Shown in pieces: positions 40,863 to 50,000 of a DNA stretch of 50,000 bases; position 1 is the first letter of the stretch; each line of letters begins with the position of its first letter. The DNA comes from Prorocentrum cordatum. Its lineage: Eukaryota; Sar; Dinophyceae; Prorocentrales; Prorocentraceae. The stretch lies in the NCBI GenBank assembly GCA_963575745.1, contig CAUYUJ010016690.1:97501-147500 (forward strand), written 5' to 3'. Below the pieces are notes generated by a model. That model was not told the DNA's origin. It ran no database searches and saw only the letters and a program-made list of their open reading frames with translations. Made by a program: the position numbers and the translations under genes.

Positions 40863-42066
40863 AGCCTCTGGGCCAGGAGGGCCTACCCGCCGACGTTCAT
40901 CGACGACCGCTTCGTTCGAGGAGCCTTCGAACGGTCTGTCCAGTCCTGGGTGTCCGCTCTCCCGTCTAGCATTGTGGTGTCTGCGCAGCTCTCTATTCAA
41001 ATTCGCCGCAGGGATGCCTCGGACCCGGATGATGTGGATGACATTGAGATGGGGTGTCCCGAAGAAGTGCTTGGCGACGACGACTCGGACGGTGTCGATC
41101 AGCAGCGGGTTGACTCGCTCTCTGCTGCACCTGATGCGGGTTTCAGCGGAGCAGTACACACAAGAGCTACTATTAGAGATGTGCGGTATGGCCAGAGCGA
41201 CTGCTTTCGGTGTTGAGCCGGTGGCAAATTCTGCTTCAGCCTCTACTTTGACCGCGGCAACCAATCCTTCGACGCCGAGGCCGGCGCCGAGTTCGACGCC
41301 GAGCGCGGCCTCTGCGAAGGGGGATTCCCATCTGGTCGACGTCTATGGCCGGCGGTTCGACCTGTCGTAGCCTGGTCTGCATTCCCTGTGTCGTGTTCCA
41401 AGTTTGCCGAGGCGCTTTGCACACTTCTGGGCATCAACGCAGACGTCCAGAGGCCTGGGGCAGTTTGCGCAGACATGCAAGCCCGGTCCATCAGCGTGAC
41501 AGGCACGTGGGCCTCTGCGCCCGAGCACCCAGCTGGCATCTCCTTCTCGGCCGAGAAGTCGGCACAACACCTCGTATGCCAGAAGCTCGGCCAGGTCAAG
41601 CGCCTTCTGGCTCGACGCGCGGCCTCGCGTCTTGCGGAGCGTGCCTCGGCCACCACGGCAAACTCCACTCGGACGCACAGTTTGCCGTGAGGTTCGCCGC
41701 GGTGCTGGCTTCGTCTTCTTGGGCGTGGAGCGAAAGACCTGCCCTGGGTTTGCCGTGGCCTCGGCGTCGTCCAACTGGGCGCGTCGAGAACAACCGGCCC
41801 GGCGACAGGCGATGCAGGGCCTCACCGAGAGCGTTATCGCACATCTCGACGTCCTCATCCGGAGCCTGTCGAAGATGGAGTGTATGTTCGGTGGGCTCCT
41901 CGGCGGCGATAAGCACACCGAGGCATCCAGGGTCGACCCAACTACCGCACCAGTGTCGGATACTGAGGCGAGGCACTCGACGAGAGCTGCAGGCAGGCGT
42001 TTTAGCCAGCTTCCGTTCCTCGCTTCGGAAGACACCGTCTCTCCTTTCCCCCGTCCACTTCTATAG
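40863..42066 (+). pseudogene. Coding-like tract with in-frame TGA and a frameshift, product unknown
   Basis: One plus frame runs from 40863 to about 41690 with a single TGA at 41214-41216. Before it: FIDDRFVRGAFERSVQSW, IVVSAQLSIQIRRRDASD and the acidic DVDDIEMGCPEEVLGDDD. After it, same frame: AGGKFCFSLYFDRGNQSFD, SCSKFAEALCTLLGINADV, GISFSAEKSAQHLVCQKLG. Near 41640-41750 the signal moves to another frame, which ends QAMQGLTESVIAHLDVL, MECMFGGLLGGDKHTEA and a TAG at 42064. The last part has an amphipathic helix. No family is recognised. It could be a host gene with introns, a pseudogene, or a gene with read-through or recoding at TGA. Confidence 0.4.
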
Positions 42067-42282
42067 CAGGGTTCGTCACTCGGCTTCCCCTCCCTCTGGA
42101 TAGGCCAGCTTACGTCGAGCAGCCCCTCCGCAGATGTCCATGAGATCGGGACCTGCTGCTCATCATGCTACCTGCGCTTATCCTTGGTAGCTGCAAGGCG
42201 TGTCTACAAGACAGAACTGTTGCTGGACACTCCATTGAACCGTCGGACTGCTCCTGCTCTGTATCCTTTACACATAGGGTTA

Positions 42283-42439
42283 AGTCGGCCCTGTCCCTCC
42301 ACAGGGGGGCTGTTCAAAAAAATAGTCAAAAAATAGTCTGGGGACGATGTTTGGAGTATTTGTCGACCCTTTGGGAATCTTTTTCTGCTACTTCTGATTC
42401 TTCGTCCAAGGTCCCCTCTGTGAGGGGACAGGCCCGACC
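42283..42439. mobile_element. Short TIR element, TCGGGC family, copy B
   Basis: Left arm AAGTCGGCCCTGTCCCTCCA and right arm GAGGGGACAGGCCCGACCT are inverted repeats. The interior AATAGTCTGGGGACGATGTT matches copy A at 3953-4089 (TAGTCTGGGGATGATT). Confidence 0.75.
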
Positions 42440-42762
42440 TGAACGTGTGGGGCCCTTGGCACAGCGGGGTCGCGCCTGACTGGCAGGCCCACGGGGCCTC
42501 CGTCTGTCACGGGGGGTCGCTCCCCCCCCCCCACCAGTGCCACTGCACTTCCTGCAGGGCCACGTGCGGGTAGAGCCAAAAACCCTAAGCAGGACGCGCG
42601 ACTTTGCTCACGGTGCCCTCGCGTCCTTGCTCTTCCTGGCTCTTGCCTCCTTGGGGTTTTCGTCGTCCGCCGCCCCAAAAATCCCAACTTCGGCTTCCAA
42701 GGGTCTTGCGTCCTTGCCGCGCGTCCTTATTAGGGTTTTTGATTGTAGAGCCAGGACCCCAG

Positions 42763-42945
42763 ATACGGTGGGGGCTAACTCGGGAACGTGCACGGGAGGC
42801 TTCGGACCCTGGAGGATTCCTCACCTGAGAAGGGCGGCGGTCATATGCATGGCCAAGCCTCGATTGGAGCTCCACCGGCCTCCAGACCCTGGATTCCTTA
42901 TCTAAGGGTATCCAATGCCCCCACCGTATAGCCAGGACCCCAGAT
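42763..42945. mobile_element. Intact TIR element with a long flanking direct repeat
   Basis: The element (42763-42929) has 13-bp inverted ends, ATACGGTGGGGGC and GCCCCCACCGTAT. It is flanked by AGCCAGGACCCCAGAT at 42749-42764 and 42930-42945, identical over 16 bp (two bases overlap the element end). This looks like a target-site duplication of 14-16 bp. No coding capacity. Confidence 0.7.
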
Positions 42946-42968
42946 GAGGGGACGCGGTTAGTAGCATC

Positions 42969-43165
42969 GGCGGCGAGCGAGGGGGGGAAACGAGAAGGAG
43001 CAGGCCTTCTCGGAAGGCGGCAGGACTTCTCAGAAGGCCTCAGGCCTTCTGAGAAGTTGTTGCCTGTCTTCGGGGAAGGTTTGGAAAACTTCTCAGAAGT
43101 CCCGGGAACTTCCGAGCCTTTTGAGAAAGCTTTCTCCTTCTCGCTCCCCCCCTGGGCGCGCCGCC
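42969..43165. mobile_element. Foldback element, GAGAAGG family, copy 2
   Basis: Ends GGCGGCGAGCGAGGGGGG and CGCTCCCCCCCTGGGCGCGC are inverted repeats. The interior holds CCTTCTCGGAAGG, CTTCTCAGAAGGC, CCTTCTGAGAAG and CTTCTCAGAAG motifs. It begins only 23 bp after the preceding element. Confidence 0.8.
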
Positions 43166-43483
43166 TATAGTAGGGCCCCGGGGTCCCTACATTGGCCAGA
43201 ATCAATAAACCAGGTCTGCCGTAGCTGGTGTTTTTGTTTCTGCTGACGCCAGTTCCAGTTAGTGGAACGGGGCGGGGGTGGATTCCCCCCGTACACATGA
43301 CGAAACCAGGTCCCGCTAAACCCAGTTCTGCCAACGCCCGACAAGTGCAGAGGGGACTCGGGACAACGGTTTGTGCAGCCTCGTTGATGCAGCTTGGAGT
43401 TGTTTAGGTGCGTTGGCGGAAAGTCTCGCGAGCTGGGCCACGGGGCCGCGAATTCGTGGATACGGGGCGTTTTGTTTTTCTCC

Positions 43484-43600
43484 GAACCCTCCTGTGTTGG
43501 GTTGTCGTTTTGAACAGAGCACTGTTGACCCCATATCCTCTCCTCTCTCCTCCCCCCTTCCTTCTCCTCCCCCCTCCTCTTGCCTCCTCATGTACTGCTC
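43484..43600. repeat. Leader of modular satellite element, diverged copy
   Basis: AACCCTCCTGTGTTGGGTT retains a hairpin, followed by GTCGTTTTGAACAGAGCACT (compare 13520) and a C/T tract. Confidence 0.65.
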
Positions 43601-44205
43601 CCCGGGGGGCTGCGAACCGGCAACTGTCGCCACTTTCGTGGGCTCCTGGGAGGCACGGCGGAGTGTAGGAGTAAACGGACCCAGCCGAGACCTCGGAGCT
43701 CCTTGGGTGTTGCGAACGGCGCAACTGTCACCGCTTTCGTGGGCTCCTGGTGGGCACGGTAGGGTAGCTGAGTACGCGGACCCAGCCGAGACCTTGCATC
43801 TCCCTTGAGGCCTGCGGACGGCGCACCTGTCGCCACTTTCGTGGGTTCCTGGGAGGTCCCGAGGAGTCGGGTGCCACGCGGATCCAGACGAGACCTCGTT
43901 GCTCCTTGGGTGTTGCGAACGGCGCAGCTGTCGCCGCTTTCGTGGGCTCCTGGGAGGGTGGGAGGTCCAGCGGAGTCGGGGGCCACGCGGACCCAGCCGA
44001 GACCTCGCTGCTCCTTGGGAGACTGCGAACTGCACAATTGCCGTCAGTTTTGTGGGCTCCTGGGGGGTCCAGCAGGGTCGGGGGCCACGCGGATCCATCT
44101 GGGACCTCGCTGCCCCCCTTGGAGGCTGCGAGCTGCGCAACGGTCGCCAGTTTCGTGGGCTCCTGGGAGGCACGGCGGGGATGAGGGCAGCGCTTATCGT
44201 GCATA
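43600..44205. repeat. 101-bp satellite array, 6 units, third subtype
   Basis: Units mark at TGCGAACCGG-like sequence at 43611, 43711, 43813, 43914, 44024 and 44127. Shared unit text includes GTCGCCACTTTCGTGGGCTC and GACCCAGCCGAGACCTCG, homologous to the arrays at 10226 and 25463. The trailer GCTTATCGTGCATATTTG resembles that at 26253-26272. Confidence 0.9.
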
Positions 44206-44405
44206 TTTGTTGGTTTTGTATGGAGCGTTCATGCAAATCTTTGCGGAGAGGGGCCTGTCTGGGGTAGTTTTTATCCGCGGGTGCCCCGGGCGGAACATAT
44301 CCATGCGAACGCGTATCCACGGGAGCGCACCCTGGAATGCAGACCACGAGGGCGTGGATTGGGCGTTGCGTTGGTGGGGGCGATGAATCGTGGGTCCTCC
44401 TTCCA

Positions 44406-44600
44406 GCGGCGAACCCGAGGGGAAGTGAGAAGGGGCGGGCCTTCTCAGAAGGCTCAGAAGTCCCCCGGCCTTCTGAGAAGTTTTCTCAGGCTTCCCGGAA
44501 GACCCAACAACACCTCTCAGAAGGTGCGAGGGCTTCTGGTAAGTCCCGCCGCCTCCGGAGAAGGCCTTCCCCTTCTCACTTCCTCCCATCGCTCGCCGCC
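44406..44600. mobile_element. Foldback element, GAGAAGG family, copy 3
   Basis: Begins GCGGCGAACC with GTGAGAAGGGGCGGGCC and ends CCTTCTCAC then GCTCGCCGCC. The interior again has CCTTCTCAGAAGG and CCTTCTGAGAAG. Confidence 0.8.
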
Positions 44601-44624
44601 GAAATACGTTCGCCGCTCGTGACT

Positions 44625-45090
44625 GGTCCTCCTCCTCCTCCTCCTCCTCCTCCTCCTCCTCCTCCTCCTCCTCCTCCCTCCTCCTCCTCCCTCCCCTCCC
44701 TCCACCCCCCCCTCCTCCTCTCCTCCTCCTCGTCCTCCTCCTCCTCCTCCTCCTCCTTCTCCTCCTCCTCCTCCTCTCTTCTCCTCCTCCTCCTCCTCCT
44801 CCTCCCTCCTCGCTCCGCGCCCTCTCCCCGCTCCTCTTCGTCCTCCTCCTTCTCCTCCTCCTCACCTTCCTGTTTAGCTCCTGCCGCCCTCCTCCTCCTC
44901 CTCCTCCTCCTCCTCCTCCTGCCGTCCTCCCCCCCTTCTGCCCCTCCTCCTGCTCCTCCTCGCTTCCTCGCCATCCGCTCCTCCTCACCTTCCCCTCTTG
45001 CTCCTGCTGGATTCCCCTCCTCCCCCACTCCCCTCCTCCCCCTCCCCCTCCCCCCACCTCCCTCGCCCACGTCTCCCTCCTCCGTCATTC
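44625..45090. repeat. Long CTC-rich microsatellite
   Basis: About 450 bp of CTC, CCT and CCCCT units with scattered interruptions. Frames through it encode only Pro/Ser/Leu or Gly/Arg/Glu runs and are not genes. Confidence 0.95.
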
Positions 45091-45187
45091 CTTCTCGACG
45101 CAGGTAGCTCCTCCCTGACGCACCCCGAGGCTTGTCGGTAGGTCGGGCTGGCGTTGCGCCTTAGACTTCCTCACCGTTCATGACCAG

Positions 45188-45436
45188 AGTTTCACGGATG
45201 ACGGGCGGCAGCTTTCAAAGTGTGGTTCTCGCTTGACCGCCGCGCACGTTCATTTATTAGCATTTGCCAGAGCTTCACGGATGGAGGGCGGTCCGCGTTT
45301 AAATTGTGGTTCGCGCTTCAGCGCCGCGCACATTCTCTTTCGAAAAATGTAAGAGTTTTGCGGATGGATAGCGGTTCCTTTTCAAACTGTGATTCGCTTT
45401 AGAGCCGCGCACATTTGCTGTAAGAGCCTACAACAG
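45188..45436. repeat. 83-bp tandem repeat, 3 units
   Basis: GTTTCACGGATGxxGGGCGG and GCCGCGCACxTTC recur at 45191, 45274 and 45357, exactly 83 bp apart. Confidence 0.85.
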
Positions 45437-45454
45437 TTTCAACACTTCTCATTG

Positions 45455-45650
45455 CGGGCGTTCCAGAGATGGCGTTTTGGCACGATGTCGGATTGTCATG
45501 GCGCACCAGTTGCGTTGATTCGTGGTGTGGAAGTTCCAGGAATGGTACTCTGGCGCGATTCAGGATCGCCAGGACGCAAAAGTGACGGTGATCCGCGGCG
45601 TCAAACTCCCAGGAATGGTGTTCTGGCACAGCTCAGGATTTACGGACCAT
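45455..45650. repeat. 73-bp tandem repeat, 3 units
   Basis: TTCCAGGAATGGTxxTCTGG and variants start at 45461, 45534 and 45607, exactly 73 bp apart. Directly follows the 83-bp array. Confidence 0.85.
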
Positions 45651-46198
45651 TGTTTTCCAACGGGGCATTTCCTTCAGTGAAAAACGGGTCCTTGCAGGGG
45701 CCTGTGGAGATGGAACTTGCAGGGCGGGTCTATTGCAGTATCGTTGATGAGTCTTTTGCACCTGTCCGCCTCCTCCTCCTCCTCCTCCTCCTCTTTTTCC
45801 TCATCCCTTTCCCCTCCCCCTCCCATCCTCCACTCCCTCCTGCCCGCAACCCGGCCCCTCCCCCACACGGTTCCTAGTTCCTGGTGGCACGAGGTCCTTG
45901 CGGGTGTTGCTTCTCCCCTCCCCCGCCTCCTCTCTCTCCTCCTCGATCTCCCCGCCCAGTGGCAGTTGCTCTCCGGCAGGAGGGGCTGTCTTCGGATGGC
46001 GCATGGCGTATGACATGTGGTTTCCATGGTGTGCTGGCACGGTGCTTTGGGCATATCTCAGTCTTCGGCGAGTCAGCACTTGGCAGTACGATGCTGTATA
46101 CGTGCTTGCTAGCACTGCATCGCCGTCAGGGATCCCCTCGTCCTCTTCATTTTTCTGCGGCCTCTCATCCTCCTCTCCTGGCGTTGGGGAGCGGTCAG

Positions 46199-46300
46199 GG
46201 CGTCAAACAGATCTGGTTCTTCATCATCATGTCCGTGGTTATCTTCGGGGCCGCCGTGGCCACCTGCCTGCTCCCGTTCGAGACGAAGGACTGTGTGGAG
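46199..46300 (+). CDS. Candidate exon with a transmembrane segment
   Basis: After GGGGAGCGGTCAG, an acceptor-like site, one plus frame reads GVKQIWFFIIMSVVIFGAAV then ATCLLPFETKDCVEGW. This is a 20-residue hydrophobic helix followed by a PxETK-like motif, as seen after the last helix of major-facilitator transporters. The downstream end is not defined. Only one exon is visible, with no partner exons recognised nearby, so the family call is tentative. Confidence 0.35.
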
Positions 46301-46401
46301 GGGTGGGCGGGGCAGACGGTGGTGGCTTGGCGGGCGACAGCGCCACTAAGCTTTTGGCTAACGCCGCGCGCAACTTGGACGTTAGGAGTGAACGTGAGGA
46401 G

Positions 46402-46455
46402 TAGGAGGAGGAGGAGGAGGAGGAGGAGGAGGAGGAGGAGGAGGAGGAGGAGGAA
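46402..46455. repeat. GGA microsatellite
   Basis: About 50 bp of pure GGA units. Confidence 0.9.
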
Positions 46456-46802
46456 TAGATTTTCGGGCTCTGGCGTGAATTCTACGTGGGGGATTCTTAC
46501 TCGCCGCGATTACGGAGGAGGTGCTCTGTTTCCGTTGCTGCTACCTTCGAATTATATGGAGGCCCTCGGCGGGCCGCGGGGGCTGTCAAGGAGCGGCTCG
46601 GGCCGAAGCGCTGGGCTGTGAGGCGAGGGTCGGGATTCCTGGAGGCCCCGTATGTCAGGAGGGGAAAAAAACACACAGACACAATTGATCGTCGACTCCC
46701 CAGAAAATATTGGTAAATATGGGAAGTGTGGGGGAAGACAAAAACCCAGAACATATGGAAAATATGGGGAATCCGGTTATTTGTGTGTATTTATTTGTGT
46801 GT

Positions 46803-46990
46803 CCCGTATTAGGGGAACAAAAAAAGTGACATAAACATACAAACTCGGAGGTCCGCGCGGATTTCTCGGATCGGCGCTGGGGCCCCCGGCGCGCTCCGCG
46901 CGCCAGGGAAGGGGGGTCCAGCGCCGATTCGAGAAATCCGCGCGGACCTCCGAGTTGTTATGTTCATGCCATTTTTTGTTCCCCTACCGT
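46803..46990. mobile_element. Near-perfect foldback element (GC-core family type copy)
   Basis: Arms of about 75 bp pair almost completely: AGGGGAACAAAAAA, AACTCGGAGGTCCGCGCGG and ATTTCTCG at left; CGAGAAAT, CCGCGCGGACCTCCGAGTT and TTTTTTGTTCCCCT at right. The loop is itself palindromic (GGCGCGCTCCGCGCGCC). Diverged relatives lie at 24028, 27255 and 32275. Confidence 0.85.
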
Positions 46991-47017
46991 GTGGACAAGC
47001 CCAGGCTGGGCGGACGT

Positions 47018-47140
47018 TGGCATCTCTTCCTCGGCGGAGTGCGGTGCGGGGCCCGCGGAAGCCGGCGGAGGAGACGCGGGGGCGGCTCCGGTGGCGGACG
47101 GCGGCGGTTCAGCGGAAGCCGGCGGGAGCGAAGGATGCCC
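47018..47140. repeat. CGGCGGAAG dispersed repeat, copy 2
   Basis: GCATCTCTTCCTCGGCGGAG, GCGGAAGCCGGCGG and a second GCGGAAGCCGGCGG near 47112 match 25178-25275. Confidence 0.55.
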
Positions 47141-47189
47141 ACACCACGCTCGGGGGCGGAAAAGAGGGGGGTGATGACATGGCGTTGGC

Positions 47190-47325
47190 CATGATATTTC
47201 CCCAGATCTCATGGCGCCTCTTCTTATTTCATTGCGTCCCTGCCCCCCCCCCTGGGCCGCGCAAATGCCGCCGGCCATGATTTGCACCCCCCCCTCTTGG
47301 ACGCCCCCCTCTTTGCCGCTCCCGA
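47190..47325. repeat. ATGGCGCCTCTTC dispersed repeat, copy 2
   Basis: Copy of 33950-34100 (ATGGCGCCTCTTCTTATTTC, GGGCCGCGCAAATGCCGCC, CTCTTGGACGCCCCCCTC). Confidence 0.7.
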
Positions 47326-47330
47326 TACGC

Positions 47331-47670
47331 ACGAGATGTCAACACTCTTGGGTGCAGGGGTTTGCGTCTTGGGGCGTACTGCCAAGGCGCCGGCAGAAGG
47401 GCCCTTTTGGGTTCGGAAGGGCCTCGCTGAGATACCCACACCACGCACGAGATGTCGAAACTCTTGGGATGCAGGGTTTGCGTCTTGGGCCGTACTGCCG
47501 AGGCGCCGAGAGAAGGGCCCTTTTGGGTTCGGAAGAGCCTCGCTGAGATGCCCACACCACGCACGCGATGTCGACACTCTTGTATGCAGGGTTTGTGTCT
47601 TGGGCCGTACTGCCAAGGCGCCGAAGGAAGGGCCCTTTTGGGTCCGGAAGGGCCTCGCTGCATCTCAGGT
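47331..47670. repeat. 116-bp tandem repeat, 3 units
   Basis: ACGAGATGTCxAxACTCTTG starts units at 47331, 47447 and 47563, 116 bp apart. Each carries CGTACTGCCxAGGCGCCG and AAGGGCCCTTTTGGGTTCGG. Confidence 0.9.
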
Positions 47671-47679
47671 CATTGTGTG

Positions 47680-48860
47680 GTTGTTCCTCTGGCCTTCCTC
47701 GAGCACCCAAGCGCTGTCGGCGCCCAAGAAGGGCTTCGTTTCTGATTTAGCGTTCCCTCTGGCAGTTCCATGGTGCACAGGAGGCCGGCCTGCCAGCAGT
47801 GGCCCTGCCGGGGTGTCGCGCGCCCCAGCGGTCGTGGGGACCAGCCAGGGTTTCTGGGGCGGCTGGCGCAGCTCCAGGTCGGCGAACCGTGTGCCCGCCA
47901 GGTCTCTCTTGTCAGAGCACACACAAACTCACGAGGCGTTCCAGAAAGGGCCTCGCCTCCGAGGGTCGCAGGATGCGCCATCCCCTCCTCGGCAGACGAC
48001 GGCGGAAGGCCGTCGGAAGGCGGCGGCGGAAGGAAAAGATGCGCCCCCAAAGAGATGGAATCGTTTTTGGGTTCAGGGTTCCCGCAATCGGTCACGTGGG
48101 CGTGCTCAGGCCTCCGATGTCGTGTTTTTTTTCCCCCGAGCGTTTCGCTGGAGGGGTCCAGTCATGGTCGGACAACAGGGTCTGGGAGCCCTGGGCCTCC
48201 CTGTCCGGCAGCCGTTTCGCTTGAGACTTCCTCGCGCTTTATTCCGGCATCATGCTCTCGCCTCCCTGCCGGCGACATGCTTAGCCCAGACGGCCACGAT
48301 CCCATTACTCGGTATCGTTTAACCGACCCCATCCCCATCCGCATCCACACCCAGACTCCCACCATCTCACCCCCCCGGTTGAGGACATACCCCTTCAAGA
48401 CACACCAGATCTGGCTCCACTCAGCAAGCACCCCCGAAACGCCGACCGCGGCATCCACAGTGCGATTCCAGCCAGTCGAAATCTCGGCCCGTGCCCGTGT
48501 GTCCCCAAGCTTGCGGCGTCCTGTTTTTTCCACCCAGTGCGGGCCACCTGAGCGGATTTTTTCCCAAGGATCGGTTTTCCGTCTGGACGGCCACGGGGCC
48601 CGGCGAGGGCCCCCATGCAGGGGCCGAGAACAGCCAAAACCGTTCGCTGTATTGTTTTCTAGAAAGACAGTCGAGATCGGCAGATTCTTCGCCGACGACT
48701 CTGCTCACAATCTCCTCTTTCATCCCGTCGTCGTCGTTACACTGCGGCGGGTGCCGCGGATGAGTAACCATGTTCTGCTATTGGTGGGACCCCAGTCCTT
48801 CAATAAGGTCGCCGAAAAAACAAGTAGTTACCTCCTATTGGGGGTATCTAAAAGCCCTTA
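47680..48860. other. Unrecognised sequence; long chance frame
   Basis: A 612-codon plus frame spans 47770-49608, but it runs straight through a short inverted-repeat element at 48865-48989 and dispersed repeat fragments (47975-48055), and shows no domain. I do not call it a gene. No other feature is seen apart from a diverged CGGCGGAAG repeat near 47975. Confidence 0.45.
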
Positions 48861-48864
48861 TGGG

Positions 48865-48989
48865 TTGTCGGGTTGGGAGACTGGGGCTGGGAGAAACGAT
48901 CAGATCGTTCGTATTATCGCGTATGTTAAGTGTGTTTACGATTCAGTCGTACCCTGTATCTTCCCAGCCCCTTCCTCCCAACCCGACAA
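48865..48989. mobile_element. Short TIR element, TTGTCGGGTTGGGA family
   Basis: Left end TTGTCGGGTTGGGAGACTGG and right end CCTTCCTCCCAACCCGACAA are inverted repeats of about 27 bp; total 125 bp. Related to 34290-34418, with the shared left interior GGGGCTGGGAGAAACGATCAG-like. Confidence 0.75.
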
Positions 48990-49123
48990 GTGTTTTTCGC
49001 ATGTTTTCACGCCGCGAGCAGCACGTCTGGGTTCGTCGCTCGTGGCCAGGGCAGCCTGGCTGCGTGTCCGGCGGAAGGGTGACCGCCCGCGGGCGTTGAC
49101 TGGCGCGCCTCCCCGGCGCTCAG

Positions 49124-49268
49124 GACGCCGAGCTCGTGGCCGACATCACCAGCGGCGAGCTGCGCGAGGGCGTCGCGGAGCGCGCTGCGGTGCACCCGTC
49201 GAGCCAGAGCGTCCCGATCCACACCCCGAGGAGCCCAGGCGGCGGTGGCGGCGGCAGCGGCGACCGCG
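49124..49268 (+). CDS. Candidate exon, product unknown
   Basis: After CCCGGCGCTCAG, an acceptor-like site, one plus frame reads DAELVADITSGELREGVAER then AAVHPSSQSVPIHTPRSP and a Gly/Ser linker. GC-rich third positions and non-repetitive composition favour coding origin. No domain is recognised and the 3' boundary is undefined. Confidence 0.3.
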
Positions 49269-49839
49269 GAACTCTGAGATCCGGGCGTTGCCATTTTTGT
49301 CAACCCTGGGCGTTCTCGCGTGGTTGCGGGCTGCGGGCCCTGGGCCGTCGCAGCTCGATCCGGCTTGGAGAGATTGCCGCAGGAAGAGGGGGCTACGGAT
49401 CGGGACGCGATTTTTTCGCGGTGCGGCGACTTGTTTTTGCACCGTGGGATCTCGGGCACCACGAAAGGCTTCCGCGGAAGCCAGCTCCAACATGGCGCCC
49501 TCCATCCGTGTACGTGCTGTACGCTTCGAGACGCCAAAGCGAGAGCCCCGTTTCGAACACCTCCCGTGTTCCATCAGTGCAATTGATGAAAGGGCCAAGC
49601 TTCGATAAAAAAACATCAGTTTTGAGGGTACTTGAGGCGAAACGCCCAGCCCGTCCTAAGACGCTTCTGGTGGCACGGCAAGGGTATCTCAAAGGAGTAG
49701 GAAGAGGCGGCGGAGGGCGACGATGGCAGCGACAACGAAGGCGGCGGCGACGACGGCGGCGGTTTCCACGCCGAGCCTGGCGGCCTCTGGAGGGGCCTCT
49801 AGGAGTCCCTGCAGGGTCCTCAGTCGACTCGAACCCACT

Positions 49840-49945
49840 CCTTCCTCCCTCCCTCCCTCCCTCCCTCCCTCCCTCTTCCTCCTCCTCCTCCTCCTTCTCC
49901 TCGTCCTCCTCCTCCTCCTCCTGCACCATCTCTTCCTCCTCCTTC
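49840..49945. repeat. CCCT and CTC microsatellite
   Basis: CCCT units (about 49844-49873) followed by CTC units, about 100 bp in all. Confidence 0.9.
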
Positions 49946-50000
49946 TGCTCCTTGGCGGGAGGGTGTGTACGGTAGGTTCGTGTCGTGTCGACGCGGCGGC

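Noticed and set aside
47770-49608. 612-codon plus-strand open frame
   Set aside because: It passes through an inverted-repeat element and dispersed repeats, has no domain, and its composition changes with each repeat. It is probably chance in GC-rich DNA.

Overview
The window is nuclear DNA of a dinoflagellate. The decisive evidence is at 35060-35080: a complete 21-nt core of the dinoflagellate trans-spliced leader (DinoSL; starts CCGTAGCC, ends GGCTCAAG). Supporting evidence is an intron read best as GC-AG with matching sequence at both splice sites, coding density far below that of bacteria, GC-rich simple repeats, and a non-LTR retrotransposon with endonuclease and reverse transcriptase. 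No genus can be assigned from the sequence alone. I see no rRNA, tRNA, CRISPR or bacterial-type operon.

Layout. (1) 0.1-7.25 kb: coding-like sequence on the minus strand, broken by in-frame TGA/TAG codons, frameshifts and small inserted elements; the product is not recognised. (2) 7.3-14.7 kb: microsatellites, short tandem arrays and two copies of a modular repeat (hairpin leader, C/T tract, 101-bp satellite array, conserved trailer). (3) 14.9-18.85 kb: the best host gene, a plus-strand RING-H2 protein with two SH3-like N-terminal repeats, split inside the RING by a 2.85-kb intron; a possible further exon lies near 19.1 kb. (4) 19.2-35 kb: almost no genes; a mosaic of short inverted-repeat (MITE or foldback) elements, C/T microsatellites, more 101-bp satellite and a 77-bp satellite array. 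(5) 35.06-40.08 kb: a full-length but mutated LINE that starts with the DinoSL and lies between two CTC microsatellites. (6) 40.08-50 kb: a damaged plus-strand coding tract (40.86-42.07 kb), then more foldback elements, another 101-bp array, and two possible isolated exons (46.2 and 49.12 kb).

How the parts fit. The LINE appears to be a genomic copy of an mRNA that had already been trans-spliced, so host RNA processing shaped the element's 5' end. At least seven families of short inverted-repeat elements recur, sometimes inside coding tracts. C/T microsatellites lie mostly on the presumed sense strand, where they could act as polypyrimidine tracts. All boundaries come from reading by eye; no search or alignment was run.
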